64,000 nucleotides of DNA from Schizophyllum amplum. Its lineage: Eukaryota; Basidiomycota; Agaricomycetes; Agaricales; Schizophyllaceae. The DNA is taken from positions 62,001 through 126,000 of the forward strand of contig VDMD01000007.1 of the NCBI GenBank assembly GCA_007026445.1. The letters are read 5' to 3'. The translations under genes and the position numbers were made by a program. The notes under the pieces are model-generated. The model searched no databases. It was not told the origin of the DNA and saw only the letters and a program-made list of their open reading frames with translations. Position 1 is the stretch's first letter, and each line of letters starts with the position of its first letter. This document shows positions 62,768 through 64,000 of the stretch, one piece after another.

Positions 62768-64000
62768 CGGACGCACAAGCACGTGCCTGGTGTAGGGGAA
62801 CCTGGAGAGCCAAAGAAAAATTCGACGATGGCTTGAATTGAGCTGGTCTCGAATCAGCCGACCTGTACATGCTATCTTCGTACCTCTTAATTTATTCTGT
62901 ATCTTATTTACATTGTCGTGAGGCGCCCTTCGAGACTTCATATGCCCACGCGAAACTTCAGTTGCCTTCTAGCAGAAGCCAAGGCGCAGGCCTAAGCCCA
63001 AGTTCGGAAGTCCGAAGTTCGCAATTGCGGCAATCACCGACGGTCACGAGACAGCGTGGGAGAATGCGTGTGCCGGTTCAACTTGGGTCGCTTTCTCACT
63101 CATGGCGGCGTGAGACTTGTGAATGTCAATTCACGGCGCTCCATTAGCCGGCGGTAGCTCTACCGCGGCGAGTTGTTGAATGAATAGTGGCTTTTGGGGA
63201 TATAGGAAGACAGAAGGACCCTGACGAGAGCTCCTCGGGAGTTGTTCACAAAGCAAGTGAAGCGGTAACAGAGTGGTGATCGTGTTTCTCGACGCCATGT
63301 AGGTCGCGTACATTTACATTATCTTTGAACGCAGCAGTGACTGTGCAGTGCGCATTGAATCTTTCAAGCCATCGCGCCTTGCCACTTAAGATGGTCGCTG
63401 GTGTACATGGATACATGCAGAACCGATGAATTACATCGGTCCCACTCGCATTTATAACGCGACGAGTTCCGCTGACCTGAATACGCTGAAGGGAACGAAT
63501 CCGCCATACAATGACCCGATGAGATGAAGGCGAAAGCTACCTCTCCAGCGACGCCTGTCGGAAATGGGACATCGAATAAGAACAAGGAGCGAGATTGCGA
63601 CATGAAGTCTGTCGAGGACGTGGGAGGACTCTAGTTACAGATCGAAGAAGGGCTATGCGCCGCTGTCTGGTGCACAGCCAAACTTGCAGTGGGATAGGAA
63701 CGAAGAGCACGAGGCGTAGAGCGACTGATATGACTTAAGTTCGTGGGACCAACATTCGGTAAGTCGAACTTGCCACTCGCTGACAGTTCGACTGGCAGCC
63801 ACCGCTCACGCACGCATGCCGACATGTCGCCAGAATCGAGTCGACCGCCGAGGATGCAGGCAGGAGTTTGTATGAATGTCGAGCTGGCAGCCGTAAGTGT
63901 TCTTGGGCTGCGATTCGCCGGACGCGATTCACGTCGGCGCACATCGGCGTCTCGAGCTGCCCTTCCAGCTGGGCGAGCGAAGCGGCCATAAGACGGCATG
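62768..64000. other. Terminal region without supported gene
   Basis: 1.23 kb after the arrestin-like stop. Only short frames on both strands; a gene may begin or end beyond the window edge. Confidence 0.4.

Overview
This window comes from a basidiomycete fungus, most likely a wood- or litter-decaying agaricomycete. Genes are dense and lie on both strands. They carry many short introns, mostly about 45-60 nt, with GTRNGT-type donors, and exons are often tiny (down to 7 nt) and can only be joined by splicing. The protein set is typically fungal: SAGA Hfi1, Fcf2, Bud13, a HAM1-like protein, ERG3, a basidiomycete-type sesquiterpene synthase and plant cell-wall glycoside hydrolases. I built gene models by hand. 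Almost every model given with exon coordinates closes in frame from start to stop.

Layout. 0-6 kb: the 3' end of a WHEP-domain protein (probably an aminoacyl-tRNA synthetase), a secreted GH5 exo-beta-1,3-glucanase and an 802-aa disordered protein with a heptad repeat and a SUMO-interacting-like motif. 6-13.6 kb: a small conserved mitochondrial-looking protein, PP2A catalytic subunit, CCT5 chaperonin, a Ser/Pro-rich orphan and a BET1-type SNARE. 14.4-19 kb: GH5 endoglucanase, SARAF-like ER protein and Fcf2. 19.7-31 kb: arrestin-fold protein, polyglutamine-rich protein, four-helix membrane protein, zinc-independent medium-chain reductase and HAM1-like protein. 31-41.2 kb: alkaline phosphatase, BUD13 and a GH3 beta-glucosidase gene split by a DNA transposon. 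41.4-49 kb: a small membrane protein, ERG3 sterol C5-desaturase, aldo-keto reductase, Hfi1/Ada1 and a sesquiterpene synthase. 51.3-62.8 kb: RPB5 and SWD2 head to head, TRAP-alpha/Irc22, a tandem-PHD MYST acetyltransferase and a second arrestin-fold protein related to the one at 20 kb. About 2.4 kb at 49-51.3 kb and the last 1.2 kb hold no gene I can support.

How the genes relate. Three secreted glucan-active enzymes (GH5 exo-1,3-glucanase, GH5 endoglucanase, GH3) and an alkaline phosphatase fit a saprotroph. Several general transcription and chromatin genes lie near each other (RPB5, SWD2, the MYST acetyltransferase and Hfi1), but I read this as ordinary eukaryotic gene order rather than an operon-like unit. 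TATA boxes are visible upstream of the secreted and metabolic genes. The housekeeping head-to-head pairs (PP2A/CCT5, SARAF/FCF2, RPB5/SWD2) have short shared promoters in which I see no TATA box.

The most notable observation is the 878-bp element at 38210-39087. It has 24-bp perfect terminal inverted repeats, a TA target duplication and a second, inner pair of about 72-bp inverted repeats. It sits inside an exon of an otherwise intact GH3 gene, and conceptually removing it with one TA restores an 806-aa frame exactly. That points to a recent, possibly polymorphic insertion.
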